The notes: a model not told the origin generated them from the letters alone. A DNA stretch of 64,000 nucleotides from JAAOII01 sp965207945 (GCA_965207945.1 OZ242303.1:372001-436000), one strand, 5' to 3'; numbered from the stretch's first letter, positions 1 through 10,724 are shown. Made by a program: numbers and translations.

Positions 1-278
1 TTGACCCTGGTTTTGGTTTTGGCAAGAATTTTGAGCATAATCGCTTGCTTATGAGTAATCTTGATTCTTTTAAAGATTTGGATTGTCCTTTGCTGGTGGG
101 GTTATCACGCAAGGAATTTTTAGGTAAAATAACAGGCAAGGAACCAGAGCAAAGGTTGTGGGCTACTATAGCTTCTACGGCTTTGTTGGTTGAGCGGGGA
201 GCATGGATAGTGAGAGTCCATGATGTAGCGGCAAATGTGGATGCTATGAAGCTTGCCGTAGCAATGATAGAGAATTAA
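1..278 (+). CDS. folP: Dihydropteroate synthase, C-terminal part (5' end outside window)
   Basis: Makes 7,8-dihydropteroate from 6-hydroxymethyl-dihydropterin diphosphate and p-aminobenzoate in cytosolic folate synthesis. The open frame runs in from the left edge (frame of base 3) and begins DPGFGFGK, the conserved loop of the TIM barrel that precedes the last strands. It continues with LVGLSRKEFLG (the SRK substrate motif) and ends with IVRVHDVAANVDAMK, the canonical C-terminal R-x-H strand and helix. An internal ATG at 45 is not the start. It lies 25 bp before glmM, and folP-glmM is a very common bacterial pair. Only the last third or so of the gene is visible. Confidence 0.95.
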   Translation, partial: DPGFGFGKNFEHNRLLMSNLDSFKDLDCPLLVGLSRKEFLGKITGKEPEQRLWATIASTALLVERGAWIVRVHDVAANVDAMKLAVAMIEN

Positions 279-303
279 AGCAAAGAACTATATAGGTATA
301 AAC

Positions 304-1644
304 ATGAAATATTTTGGCACTGATGGAATAAGAGGAAGGGTTGGCGAGAACGCTATAACGCCGCAATTTTTTACCCAAATCGGTTGGGCGTTAGGACAGG
401 TTTTTAGAAATAAAGGTTCACATGCTCGCGTCCTGATTGGTAAGGATACTCGCATATCTGGTTATATGTTTGAGTCAGCATTACAAGCAGGATTGGCTTC
501 AGCAGGAGCGGATACAATGTTAGTAGGTCCTATGCCCACCCCGGCTATTGCTTATTTAACCCGAACCTTTAATGCAGATGTAGGAGTGGTTATCAGTGCT
601 TCACATAATAACTACTTAGATAATGGAGTGAAGTTTTTTTCTAATCAGGGAACCAAACTTGACGATGATCTTGAGCATAAACTTGAAGAGCAGTTAGACA
701 AAAGTATGGTGTTGGTGGGTGCTTTAGATTTGGGTAGAGCAGCGCGTGTGGTGGATGCGAAAGGCCGTTATATTGAGTTTTGTAAAAGCACCTTGCCGCG
801 TAATATTGATATAAAGGATATGAAATTGCTTGTAGATTGCGCTAATGGAGCAACCTACAATGTAGCTGGCAAAGTGTTTTCTGAGTTGGGAGCCGATGTA
901 ACAATTATTAATAATGAGCCCGATGGTATAAATATTAATGAGGAATGTGGCAGTACCTTTCCTGATTGCATAAGGAAAGAGGCAGTTAAATATAAAGCCG
1001 AGATAGGTATTGCCTTTGATGGTGATGGCGACCGACTAGTAATGTGCGACCACCAAGGCGAAATAATTGACGGTGATATCTTGCTATATATTCTCGCTAA
1101 ATATATGAAAGATATCGGCACCTTACAGAGTAATATCGTGGTGGGAACTGTTGCCACCAATTATGGACTTGAAAGGTCACTGCAGAAACTTGGTGTGGAA
1201 TTACAAAGAGTAAAAGTTGGCGATCGCCACATTATAGAAGCGTTAGTAGATAAAGGGCAGGGCAATTTAGGGGGAGAATCATCGGGGCACATGGTATGCA
1301 CCCGCTATACCACCACTGGAGATGGGATAATAATTGCGTTGCAGGTTTTGGCGGCGTTGCGTCACTTTAAGTCGGACTTTGCAACCCTTGCTAAAGAAGC
1401 AGCGTTGGTTCCTGCAGATGTAGAAAATTTCCCCTGCAAAAACCCCAGGGTGCTCATAGAGAAAAAAGAAATGCAACAGGCGATTAGTCACGCCGAACAA
1501 CAGATTAATTCACAAGGCAGATTATTAGTTCGCCCTTCAGGAACCGAACCCCTGCTACGTATAAATGTGGAATCAGAAGACGAGTCATTACGCAAAAAAA
1601 CCATAGCCGATATAACAGAAGTGGCGCGTCGACTAAATGCTTGA
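304..1644 (+). CDS. glmM: Phosphoglucosamine mutase
   Basis: Interconverts glucosamine-6-phosphate and glucosamine-1-phosphate, feeding UDP-GlcNAc for peptidoglycan and LPS. The 446 residues match the family length. The catalytic phosphoserine is Ser100 in ISASHNN (98-103); the usual Pro after HN is Asn here. The metal loop FDGDGDR, the sugar-binding GGESSGH and the C-terminal phosphate-binding RPSGTEP follow in the expected order. It starts 25 bp after folP and its stop overlaps the mgtE start by 8 bp, so translation is probably coupled. Confidence 0.97.
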   Translation: MKYFGTDGIRGRVGENAITPQFFTQIGWALGQVFRNKGSHARVLIGKDTRISGYMFESALQAGLASAGADTMLVGPMPTPAIAYLTRTFNADVGVVISASHNNYLDNGVKFFSNQGTKLDDDLEHKLEEQLDKSMVLVGALDLGRAARVVDAKGRYIEFCKSTLPRNIDIKDMKLLVDCANGATYNVAGKVFSELGADVTIINNEPDGININEECGSTFPDCIRKEAVKYKAEIGIAFDGDGDRLVMCDHQGEIIDGDILLYILAKYMKDIGTLQSNIVVGTVATNYGLERSLQKLGVELQRVKVGDRHIIEALVDKGQGNLGGESSGHMVCTRYTTTGDGIIIALQVLAALRHFKSDFATLAKEAALVPADVENFPCKNPRVLIEKKEMQQAISHAEQQINSQGRLLVRPSGTEPLLRINVESEDESLRKKTIADITEVARRLNA

Positions 1645-2968
1645 TAAACGAGTTGAAGATATACTTTCTAAGGGTTCTTTCCACCAGATTGGCAAAATAA
1701 TCAATGAGGAAATAAAGCCAGTAGATGTAGCGCGGCTTATTGAATCTTCTCCGCCGCAAGAACGACAGGTCCTTTTGGGGCTTATCGCAGAAGAGAGCCG
1801 AGGACAGGTGCTGCAACATCTGGATGAAGACATAAGAGCCGACTTTCTTAATGAACTGAAGGCAGAAGAAATAGCTCATAGTATTGAGGAGCTAAGCGAT
1901 GATGATGTAGCCGATATGCTGCAACAGCTGCCAGAACTTGTTATAGACCAAGTTCTCAATAGCATGGAGGTTGATGATAGGAAAAGAGTCAAACGGCTGT
2001 TGGATTATCCTGAGGGGACGGTAGGGGCTATAATGACAACCGAATTCTTAACTGTGCGTCCAAATATTGAATTGGATGTAGTTATCCGCTATTTGCGCCG
2101 TGCTGAAAAAATAACTATTAGTGCCAGTAAGTTGGTGGTTATTGACAGGGAAAATAAGTTTATGGGAGTTCTTCCACTTACTACTTTGGTGCAAAGTCCT
2201 CCAGGTAAAAGGGTTTCCGATGTGATGGATACCGATATAATCACTCTGAAACCAGATGATGATGACCGTCGCGCCGTAGAAGTATTTGAAAGATATGACT
2301 TTATATCTGTTCCAGTTACAGATGAAGAGCACAAATTCCTTGGTGTGGTAACAGTTGATGATGTTTTTGATTTGGCTTTGGAGCAGCGCGATAAAGCATT
2401 GTTAAGTGGCGCGGGTTTGGGTAATGAAGAGGATACATTTGCCCCTCTAAAGAAGGTCGCAGACCGTAGAATATTTTGGTTGGGAATCAATCTGTTTACT
2501 GTCATGTTGGCATCTTTCTTTATTGGAATATTTCAAGAAACTTTGGATAAGGTGGTGGCATTGGCGGTATTGATGCCGGTGGTGGCAAGTATGGGAGGCA
2601 TAGCTGGATTACAATCAATGACAATAATGGTGCGCGCCCAAGCACTTGGCAGAATAACTTCTTCCAATGTTCGCTGGCTATTTGCGCGTGAAAGTATGGT
2701 GGGTTTAATTAATGGATTTTTATGGTCTGTAGTGGTGAGTATCCTGGCGTATATTTGGTTTAACGATAAATTTGTTGCCCTTGCCCTTAGTATGGCTTTG
2801 ATTATTAACTTATTAGTTGGTTCAATACTCGGAGTGATAATACCAGTTATTTTGGCAAGAAATAAAATTGACCCAGCAAATGCTGGCGGAGTTTTGCTTA
2901 CTACTGCAACTGATATAGTAGGTTTTGTTGCCTTTCTTGGCATTGCAACTATTTTTTACGCTTTATAA
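1637..2968 (+). CDS. mgtE: Magnesium transporter MgtE
   Basis: Mg2+ channel/transporter of the inner membrane. The 443 residues give the full architecture: an acidic helical MgtE N domain (about 1-130), a CBS pair (about 135-255, with VSDVMDTDIITLKPDDD at its second repeat) and five membrane helices. The pore region reads MPVVASMGGIAGLQSMT, a variant in which the two Asn of the classical GGNAGNQ are Ile and Leu. The pore Asp is kept in TATDIVGF on the last helix. The ATG overlaps the end of glmM; hemL starts 2 bp after its stop. No riboswitch is visible, and regulation by Mg2+ binding to the N/CBS domains is the family norm. Confidence 0.95.
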   Translation: MLDKRVEDILSKGSFHQIGKIINEEIKPVDVARLIESSPPQERQVLLGLIAEESRGQVLQHLDEDIRADFLNELKAEEIAHSIEELSDDDVADMLQQLPELVIDQVLNSMEVDDRKRVKRLLDYPEGTVGAIMTTEFLTVRPNIELDVVIRYLRRAEKITISASKLVVIDRENKFMGVLPLTTLVQSPPGKRVSDVMDTDIITLKPDDDDRRAVEVFERYDFISVPVTDEEHKFLGVVTVDDVFDLALEQRDKALLSGAGLGNEEDTFAPLKKVADRRIFWLGINLFTVMLASFFIGIFQETLDKVVALAVLMPVVASMGGIAGLQSMTIMVRAQALGRITSSNVRWLFARESMVGLINGFLWSVVVSILAYIWFNDKFVALALSMALIINLLVGSILGVIIPVILARNKIDPANAGGVLLTTATDIVGFVAFLGIATIFYAL

Positions 2969-2970
2969 TT

Positions 2971-4263
2971 ATGGAAAATACCAACAATCTTTTATACGCA
3001 CAAGCCAAACAATCAATCCCTGGCGGAGTTAATTCTCCAGTGCGCTCGTTCAAGTCCGTGGGAGGAGACCCCGTTTTTATTGATAGAGCAAAGGGTGCTT
3101 ATCTATTTGACACGCAAGGGAAGAGCTACGTAGATATGATTTGCTCGTGGGGTGCGATGATTTTAGGGCATGGCAACGAAGATGCTGCCGCACTTGCTCA
3201 TGAGCAAGCACTCAAAGGGCTCAGCTACGGAGCCGCAACCTATCTTGAGGTTGAGATAGCAGAGAAGATAAAGTCAATGATGCCAGCAATTGAACTGCTG
3301 CGTATGGTAAATTCAGGCACCGAAGCAACAATGAGCGCTATCCGTTTAGCGCGAGGATATACTGGGCGTAATAAACTGGTAAAGTTTAATGGTTGTTATC
3401 ACGGGCATAGTGATTGTTTGTTGGCTCAGGCCGGCTCAGGCGTCTTATCTATGTCTTCCCCTAGTTCTCCTGGTGTTCCTGCCGAAATAGTCAAGGATAC
3501 CATAAACCTTGAGTTCAATGATAGTGATGGACTGGAAGAATACTTCAAAACCAGCGGCGATAGTACATCTGCGCTAATAATAGAGCCAATCGCAGGTAAT
3601 ATGAACTTCATTCCTGCTGATAAAGAGTTCCTGCAACAAATTCGTAAACTCTGCGATAAGCACGGGGTTGTGCTTATTTTTGATGAGGTTATGAGTGGGT
3701 TTCGTGTAGCACGTGGTGGTGCGCAAGAGCACTATGGCATAGTCCCTGATTTAGTATGTTTAGGCAAGGTTATTGGTGGCGGATTGCCTGTGGGGGCATT
3801 TGGTGGCAAGAAGGATATAATGCAACATCTCGCCCCTATTGGCTCAGTATATCAAGCAGGAACCCTGTCAGGCAACCCTTTGGTGGCAACCCTTGGCTTG
3901 CATACACTAAATCAATTAGACAGTTATAGCAACAACAACGGCGATGATGCGTATCAAATGTTGCAACAGTCATCTAATGCTATAGTTGATGCGGTTCACC
4001 AAACTGCCAAGGATAAAGGTCTCAAAGTGTGTGCTCAATCATTAGGTGGCATGATAGGCATATACTATGGGTTGGATAAGCCACCACGTAATATGTTGGA
4101 GGCGCAGAATATGGACCATGATCTATTCAAAAAGGTGTTTCACGCTATGTTAAAAGAAGGAATTCATCTACCTCCATCTGATTTTGAAGCATGTTTTGTA
4201 TCTTTGGCACATACAAGCATTGAAACAGAAAAATTTAAGCAATCTTTTTCTTCATTTTTATAA
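2971..4263 (+). CDS. hemL: Glutamate-1-semialdehyde 2,1-aminomutase
   Basis: PLP enzyme that turns glutamate-1-semialdehyde into 5-aminolevulinate, so the organism uses the C5 route to haem. The 430 residues include the N-terminal AKQSIPGGVNSPVR signature, SGTEATMSAIRLAR (cofactor phosphate), the Asp of LIFDEVMSGFR and the Schiff-base Lys266 in CLGKVIGGGLPVGAFGG. It starts 2 bp after mgtE and closes the folP-glmM-mgtE-hemL run. The 16S leader follows, and no obvious intrinsic terminator lies between. Confidence 0.97.
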   Translation: MENTNNLLYAQAKQSIPGGVNSPVRSFKSVGGDPVFIDRAKGAYLFDTQGKSYVDMICSWGAMILGHGNEDAAALAHEQALKGLSYGAATYLEVEIAEKIKSMMPAIELLRMVNSGTEATMSAIRLARGYTGRNKLVKFNGCYHGHSDCLLAQAGSGVLSMSSPSSPGVPAEIVKDTINLEFNDSDGLEEYFKTSGDSTSALIIEPIAGNMNFIPADKEFLQQIRKLCDKHGVVLIFDEVMSGFRVARGGAQEHYGIVPDLVCLGKVIGGGLPVGAFGGKKDIMQHLAPIGSVYQAGTLSGNPLVATLGLHTLNQLDSYSNNNGDDAYQMLQQSSNAIVDAVHQTAKDKGLKVCAQSLGGMIGIYYGLDKPPRNMLEAQNMDHDLFKKVFHAMLKEGIHLPPSDFEACFVSLAHTSIETEKFKQSFSSFL

Positions 4264-4506
4264 AAAATAATAATATTTAATTGTTTTTGTGTAGTATTTG
4301 TCAGATATAGACATATAATTACATCATTGCCGTCTCTTTTTGCAAACGCATTAAGAACATTGGCGGCTAGATCTAAAAGAGATAATAGAATAGAATCCTA
4401 TCAAATAATTTGTGTGAGTACTAACGGCGAAATAAATTCGCAGTTAAGTTCGCAATTTTATTGCGTCTTAATTGAGTCATGAATTCAACAACTTAGGTTG
4501 TTGTTT
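4264..4506 (+). promoter_or_regulatory. 16S rRNA upstream/leader region with inverted repeats
   Basis: This 243-bp non-coding stretch separates hemL from the 16S gene. It holds an AT-rich segment with TATAAT at 4314-4319 and a weak TTGTTT (4281-4286)/GATATA (4304-4309) pair at 17-bp spacing. An 8-bp inverted repeat TCTCTTTT (4333-4340)/AAAAGAGA (4375-4382) follows. Then come three small perfect hairpins: 4427-4441, 4451-4465 and 4486-4503, the last ending 3 bp before the mature 5' end. The promoter call is tentative; the hairpins are plain in the sequence. No convincing boxA was found. Confidence 0.5.
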
Positions 4507-6097
<1,591 letters not shown>

Positions 6098-6289
6098 AAT
6101 AAATTGTGTTGGCTTCTTGGAATTAGTTCCATGAGTCAACACAAAAAATGCTGTTAGTGCTCACTCAAATTGTTTGATGATTCTATTTTTTATCTCTTTT
6201 ATTTCTTTTCTTTTTCCATTCTTGATCGTTGGATTGAGATTATTTTCTATAATACCTAACTTTCGTATAGGATTACCTTATAACCTGTT
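6098..6289 (+). other. Short 16S downstream region; no tRNA, 23S or 5S
   Basis: These 192 bp begin with an inverted repeat, TTGTGTTGGC (about 6104-6113) paired with GTCAACACAA about 20 nt later, with a further TGGAA/TTCCA pair inside. No T run follows it, so it looks more like an RNase processing stem or a weak terminator than a standard intrinsic terminator. The rest is pyrimidine-rich and AT-rich. I find no tRNA cloverleaf and no 23S start. Confidence 0.55.
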
Positions 6290-6664
6290 ATGAACTTTTA
6301 TATTGCAGTCCATCTTACTGCCTCCCTACTAGCAATTCCTTTGGGTACCTGGATTTTATTTAGGAAAAAGGGTGACAAACTGCATAAAGCATCTGGCAAA
6401 ACCTTCTCAGGATTAATTCTTATATCCTGTATTTCATCTTTGGCTATTCGTGACTCGCTAGGTAATTTTACATACATACATATATTAACTGCATGGACTA
6501 TGATATGTATAGTGATATCTTTGTTAGCAATTAAAAATAAGAATATCAGAATTCATCGCGGCTTTATGATTGGAAGTTTTGTTGGGTTAGTTAGCGCAGG
6601 AATACTTGCCATAGCTATGCCGGGTAGAATATTACATTCTTTTTTTATTTCATTCGTTGTATAA
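6290..6664 (+). CDS. Small multi-pass membrane protein, DUF2306-like
   Basis: A 124-residue inner-membrane protein with four predicted hydrophobic segments (about 5-22, 37-55, 62-80, 94-112). The pattern LHKASGKTFSG, the FTYIHILTAWT segment, NIRIHRGFMIGSF and a final PGRILH resembles the DUF2306 family, whose conserved His and Arg residues fall at the membrane edges. The biochemical role of this family is not established. It stands alone between the 16S gene and a solute-binding protein gene, in the same direction as both. TATAAC lies 5 bp before the ATG, but no clear ribosome binding site is seen. Confidence 0.7.
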   Translation: MNFYIAVHLTASLLAIPLGTWILFRKKGDKLHKASGKTFSGLILISCISSLAIRDSLGNFTYIHILTAWTMICIVISLLAIKNKNIRIHRGFMIGSFVGLVSAGILAIAMPGRILHSFFISFVV

Positions 6665-6713
6665 TAACTTGCAGAAACTTATAGAAACCTATATAAACTT
6701 GGAGGTATAATTA

Positions 6714-7820
6714 ATGAAGCGGAGAACATTTATCTTAACCATCACTGCTATCCTTGCAGCTTTGGTAGGAGTATTTACAGGGATGCGTATTCCTGACGTC
6801 AAGAAACAAGCGCAAACACTACCATCAAAAACTAAGAAAATTTTTGAGTGGAAGATGGTAACTTCTTGGCCCGCAGGCGCGCCTGGGACAGGGAGAACGG
6901 CAGAAAGATTGGCTAAGCGAATCTCTACCTTATCCGAAAATCAAATCCAAATAACTGTTTATGCAGCGGGTGATTTGGTGGGAGGGTTAGAAGTATTTGA
7001 TGCGGTATCTCGGGGGGTTGCCGCGTTAGGGCATTCGGCATCTTTTTTCTGGCAGGGCAAAACAGCACTATCCCCTTTTTTTACGGCAGTTCCTTTTGGA
7101 CTTAATCCTGCTCAGCATCATTGTTGGCTTTATGAAGGTGGGGGACAGAAACTATGGGACGAGGTATATGCGGACTTTGGATTAAAGCCACTAGCTGCTG
7201 GCAATACAGGTCCCAGTATGGGTGGCTGGTTTAAAAAACCTATAGGGGAGTCAAGCAGCCAGAGTTTGGCAGGGGTAAAGTTTAGAATGCCTGGCTTAGG
7301 CGGCAAAGTAATTAAAGAACTTGGCGCCTTGCCTGTATCCATCCCACCATCTGAGATTTTTCCAGCTCTGCAAAGTGGAGCGATTGATGCGGCAGAATTT
7401 CTTGCTCCTTGGAGTGATAGAGCATTTGGGCTGCATAGAGCAGCTAAGTATTGTTATTATCCTGGGTTCCACGAACCCAATGGTTCGGCGGAGCTACTTA
7501 TCAATCGCACTGCTTATGAATCCTTGCCTGTTCATCTCCAAGCGGTTATTCAGGAATCCTGCCGTACCGAAAATATTATAGGTTTATCTGAGAGTGATTG
7601 GTTTAATGCTGTTGCGTTGAAGCAGTTACGAGAAGAAGGTATACAGTTTATCGCCTATTCTGAACAGCTGTTGAATAGATTACAAGAGGTTAGCAAGCAG
7701 GTTGTATATGAAACTGCAACTCAAAGTGATTTGGGGCGGCGATTATATAACTCTTATGATAAAGCGCGAACAATTACTTCATCCTGGGGAGAAGTCCAGA
7801 AACTTCCCCCAATTTTTTAG
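6714..7820 (+). CDS. TRAP transporter solute-binding protein, DctP/TakP-like (orphan)
   Basis: Periplasmic binding protein of a tripartite ATP-independent (TRAP) transporter, 368 residues. It has a basic start and hydrophobic segment (residues 1-24, possibly uncleaved), then FEWKMVTSWPAGAPGTGRTAERLAKRI, the typical start of the subfamily that binds 2-oxo acids and related organic acids. FRMPGLGGKVIKELGA and the ALQSGAIDAAEF helix agree with the DctP fold. A good ribosome binding site (GGAGG) precedes the ATG. No DctQ or DctM membrane partner is next to it, so it must work with permease genes elsewhere. The exact ligand is not predictable here. Confidence 0.9.
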   Translation: MKRRTFILTITAILAALVGVFTGMRIPDVKKQAQTLPSKTKKIFEWKMVTSWPAGAPGTGRTAERLAKRISTLSENQIQITVYAAGDLVGGLEVFDAVSRGVAALGHSASFFWQGKTALSPFFTAVPFGLNPAQHHCWLYEGGGQKLWDEVYADFGLKPLAAGNTGPSMGGWFKKPIGESSSQSLAGVKFRMPGLGGKVIKELGALPVSIPPSEIFPALQSGAIDAAEFLAPWSDRAFGLHRAAKYCYYPGFHEPNGSAELLINRTAYESLPVHLQAVIQESCRTENIIGLSESDWFNAVALKQLREEGIQFIAYSEQLLNRLQEVSKQVVYETATQSDLGRRLYNSYDKARTITSSWGEVQKLPPIF

Positions 7821-7843
7821 TCCGCCCCGAGATTTGTAAATAT

Positions 7844-8908
7844 TTATTTAGATGGACATTGAGCTATATGCAACATTCTATGGTCCATAAGAACTAAAGC
7901 CAACATTGCCTCAACTATGGGGACGGCTCTTATTCCTACGCATGGGTCATGTCGTCCTTTTACCACAACCTTAGTATTTTCTCCGCTACTAGTGACAGTC
8001 CCGCCTGGTTTTAAGATACTAGAGGTGGGCTTAAATGGAACCCTGATAATAAGATTCTCTCCGTTGCTAATCCCACCTAACACGCCACCAGCATTGTTTG
8101 AAAGAAATCCTTTCTCATTCATTTCATCGCGATGCTCACTGCCACGTTGCGCTACTGCAGCAAACCCCGCCCCTATTTCTACCCCTTTGGAAGCATTGAT
8201 GCTGAGCATTGCTTTGGCTATATCCGCATCAAGGCGGTCAAATACGGGAGAGCCCCAACCAATTGGTACACCACTTGCTTCTACCTGTACGCATGCTCCC
8301 ACTGAGTCATTATCTTTACGTAGCTTATCAAATAAAGCTGGCAAAGATTCTGCCATCTTTTCATCGGCGCAGAAGAAAGGGTTACTATCTATGATTTCTT
8401 TAGAAAAATTAGTTGCTTGAATATCGCCAACTTGGACAATATGTCCCCAAATATTTACTCCGCACTCCTCTTGTAAAAACTTGCGAGCTATCGCTCCTGC
8501 TGCAACTCTAATTGCTGTTTCACGCGCTGAGGAACGTCCTCCGCCGCGATGATCGCGAATCCCATATTTATGCTGATAGGTATAATCAGCGTGTCCAGGA
8601 CGAAAGACCTCTTTGATATCTTCGTAGTCCTTAGATTTTGCATCAATGTTTCTAATTAATATTCCTATTGGAGTTCCAGTGGTCTTACCTTCAAACACTC
8701 CTGAAAGGATTTCCACCTGGTCTGTTTCACGTCTTTGGGTGGTATACTTTGATTGCCCGGGGCGACGACGATTAAGCTGTATTTGTATATCCTGCTCATT
8801 AATCTCCATCCCTGGTGGGCAGCCATCCACTATTCCGCCAATAGCTGGACCATGACTTTCACCAAAGGTGGTGGTGCGAAATATTCTACCGAAAGTATTA
8901 CCTGACAT
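7844..8908 (-). CDS. aroC: Chorismate synthase
   Basis: Converts 5-enolpyruvylshikimate-3-phosphate to chorismate with reduced FMN, the last shared step to aromatic amino acids, folate and ubiquinone. The 354 residues carry FGESHGPAIGGIVDGCPPG at the N-terminus, the basic motif RRPGQSKYTTQRRETD, the second signature HRGGGRSSARETA and the C-terminal RHDPCVGIRAVPI. It is the last gene of a minus-strand operon, 24 bp after the dehydrogenase gene, and converges on the TRAP gene with a 23-bp gap and no clear terminator. Confidence 0.97.
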   Translation of the reverse strand: MSGNTFGRIFRTTTFGESHGPAIGGIVDGCPPGMEINEQDIQIQLNRRRPGQSKYTTQRRETDQVEILSGVFEGKTTGTPIGILIRNIDAKSKDYEDIKEVFRPGHADYTYQHKYGIRDHRGGGRSSARETAIRVAAGAIARKFLQEECGVNIWGHIVQVGDIQATNFSKEIIDSNPFFCADEKMAESLPALFDKLRKDNDSVGACVQVEASGVPIGWGSPVFDRLDADIAKAMLSINASKGVEIGAGFAAVAQRGSEHRDEMNEKGFLSNNAGGVLGGISNGENLIIRVPFKPTSSILKPGGTVTSSGENTKVVVKGRHDPCVGIRAVPIVEAMLALVLMDHRMLHIAQCPSK

Positions 8909-8932
8909 GGTTAATAATACACATTATTGAAA

Positions 8933-9883
8933 TCAACGTTGAAAATGGTCTTTTAATTGGTGGCTCATCACTAGAGCTGTTTTCAGGGTAGCAATACCTG
9001 ATTCAGCAGTTACCAATGGTTCTCGTCCTGTGCGGACGGCATCCACACAGTCCTGAATTTCCATTTGCAGGGTATCGCTTGGCGTGATAAAATCATGGTC
9101 TTCTTTCTCAATAAAGCCATTCTCTGCTCTCTTAGCTACTGTGTAGGTTTTCTCTTGTAAGTCCGCTGATATATATAATTCCCGTTGAAAAGTGCGCATC
9201 TTTCGCGACTTATTAAAGCTTATACGGCTTACACTAATATTAGCCACACAATCATTTTCAAAGGTTATATAAGCATTGGCGGCATCAGTATATTTAGAAA
9301 TTATCTTTAGTCCTAAGCACCTGATATCTTTAATAGGGCTATCCACCAATTGCAATACCAAGTCCAAATCGTGAATCATTAAATCCAACACAACATTTAT
9401 ATCCATTGAACGGTTGGTATTCTTCGCTAATCTTTCGGTAGTGATATATTCAGGTTTGGTGCACAATTCTTTTACTCTTTGGAATACTGGATTAAATCTT
9501 TCTATATGTCCTATGCTAAGCATCAGAGAGTTCTTATTGGCGAGCTCTTTCATTTCTTCTGCTTCTTCAAGAGTTGTTGCTATGGGTTTTTCAACCAAGC
9601 AATTAACCCCGCTATTTAGAAAGTCGCAGGTAACTTTATGATGATTATTTGTTGGAACCACAACACTTACTAAATCTGTTTTATCAAGCAACTCTCGGTA
9701 GTCGCGATAATAGGAGCAGCCAAGTACAGATGCATGTTCTTTTCCAACTTCTTCGTTTATGTCAGAAACCCCTACGAGGTCCACGCCATCCATAGCGGCA
9801 TATTTCTGCGCATGAAATTTTCCAAGGTGTCCTACGCCTATTACGGCGCATCTTAATTTGTTTTTCGCTTTACTTTTTGCCAT
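8933..9883 (-). CDS. Gfo/Idh/MocA-family NAD(P)-dependent dehydrogenase, possibly GnnA-like
   Basis: A 316-residue sugar-type dehydrogenase. The Rossmann fold begins AVIGVGHLGKFHAQKY (residues about 13-28), the family EKP motif is in CLVEKPIA, and GHIERFNP and LDLMIHDLDLVL give the substrate-site segment with the conserved His. These last two motifs are typical of the subgroup that includes UDP-GlcNAc 3-dehydrogenase (GnnA), which oxidises UDP-GlcNAc so that lipid A can carry an amide-linked 3-acyl chain. No GnnB transaminase or lpx gene is beside it, so the substrate is inferred. It overlaps the end of rsmI by 14 bp. Confidence 0.75.
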   Translation of the reverse strand: MAKSKAKNKLRCAVIGVGHLGKFHAQKYAAMDGVDLVGVSDINEEVGKEHASVLGCSYYRDYRELLDKTDLVSVVVPTNNHHKVTCDFLNSGVNCLVEKPIATTLEEAEEMKELANKNSLMLSIGHIERFNPVFQRVKELCTKPEYITTERLAKNTNRSMDINVVLDLMIHDLDLVLQLVDSPIKDIRCLGLKIISKYTDAANAYITFENDCVANISVSRISFNKSRKMRTFQRELYISADLQEKTYTVAKRAENGFIEKEDHDFITPSDTLQMEIQDCVDAVRTGREPLVTAESGIATLKTALVMSHQLKDHFQR

Positions 9884-10721
9884 CTTTATACTCCAATGCT
9901 TTCCTATAAAACAGTTTCTTACTTTTTTTCCTTATCTGTGCTGCTATATCGGTGGCTGTGTTTACTGGTAAACAATCCAGTAACAATTTTAACACATGTT
10001 CATCTTCATCTTGCAATTTATCTTCATTTTCACGGTTAAATCCTGCAAGGACTAAAGTTATTTCTCCTTTACTTTCGTTGTTTGCAATATGCTCACGGAT
10101 TTCTGCCAAGGTCCCCGAACGTATTGTTTGATATGTCTTGGTAAGTTCACGCGCTAACAAAGCATGGCGTTGCTCTCCCCAAAGTTCGCACAAGTCCTGC
10201 AGACATTCCTTTATGCGGTGAGGTGACTCATAATAAACTGATGGATGGGGAATATTCTTATGCTCAATAATAAATTTCTTTCTAGAAACTGAAGCGCTTG
10301 GGAAGTAACCACCAAAGAAGAAGGACGATGAAGAATAGCCGCTAACTGATAAGGCAGCTATTGCCGCACAGGGACCAGGGATAGGGATTACTGGAACCTT
10401 TTCCTTGTGGGCAAGGCGAACTACAGCAGCGCCAGGGTCAGAAATTGTTGGGCTGCCAGCATCGCTTACTATAACTATGTTTATATCATTACGCAACCTA
10501 TTAACGAAAGCCGTGTCATTACATAGCTGATTTTCTTTATGTGAGTCGCATCTTATCAAGTATTTGGACGTTATTTTGTTTATTCCACACAAAGTAAGTA
10601 GTTTGGCAGTTCTCTTGGTATCTTCAGCAAGAATTAGCTCCGCCTGTTTAAGGGTTTCCAGTACCCGTGGGCTCATATCCTCAAGGTTGCCTATGGGAGT
10701 GGCAACAACAAAAAGGGGCAT
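9870..10721 (-). CDS. rsmI: 16S rRNA (cytidine1402-2'-O)-methyltransferase
   Basis: Uses S-adenosylmethionine to methylate the ribose of C1402 in the ribosomal decoding centre. The 283-residue sequence has the tetrapyrrole-methylase fold: VVATPIGNLEDMSPRVLETL, ILAEDTKRTAKLL, IVSDAGSPTISDPGAAVVR and VIPIPGPCAAIAAL, followed by YESPHRIKECL and ARELTKTYQTIRSG. Length and motif order are normal. It sits 3 bp after the DUF971 gene and overlaps the dehydrogenase gene. Confidence 0.96.
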   Translation of the reverse strand: MPLFVVATPIGNLEDMSPRVLETLKQAELILAEDTKRTAKLLTLCGINKITSKYLIRCDSHKENQLCNDTAFVNRLRNDINIVIVSDAGSPTISDPGAAVVRLAHKEKVPVIPIPGPCAAIAALSVSGYSSSSFFFGGYFPSASVSRKKFIIEHKNIPHPSVYYESPHRIKECLQDLCELWGEQRHALLARELTKTYQTIRSGTLAEIREHIANNESKGEITLVLAGFNRENEDKLQDEDEHVLKLLLDCLPVNTATDIAAQIRKKSKKLFYRKALEYKDGKK

Positions 10722-10724
10722 AGT

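Noticed and set aside
1637..2968. MgtE as non-functional because GGNAGNQ is GGIAGLQ
   Set aside because: GGIAG forms are known in proteobacterial MgtE proteins and the pore Asp is kept.
6098..6289. Hidden spacer tRNA-Ile/Ala
   Set aside because: No T-arm GTTCRA motif with matching acceptor stem was found.
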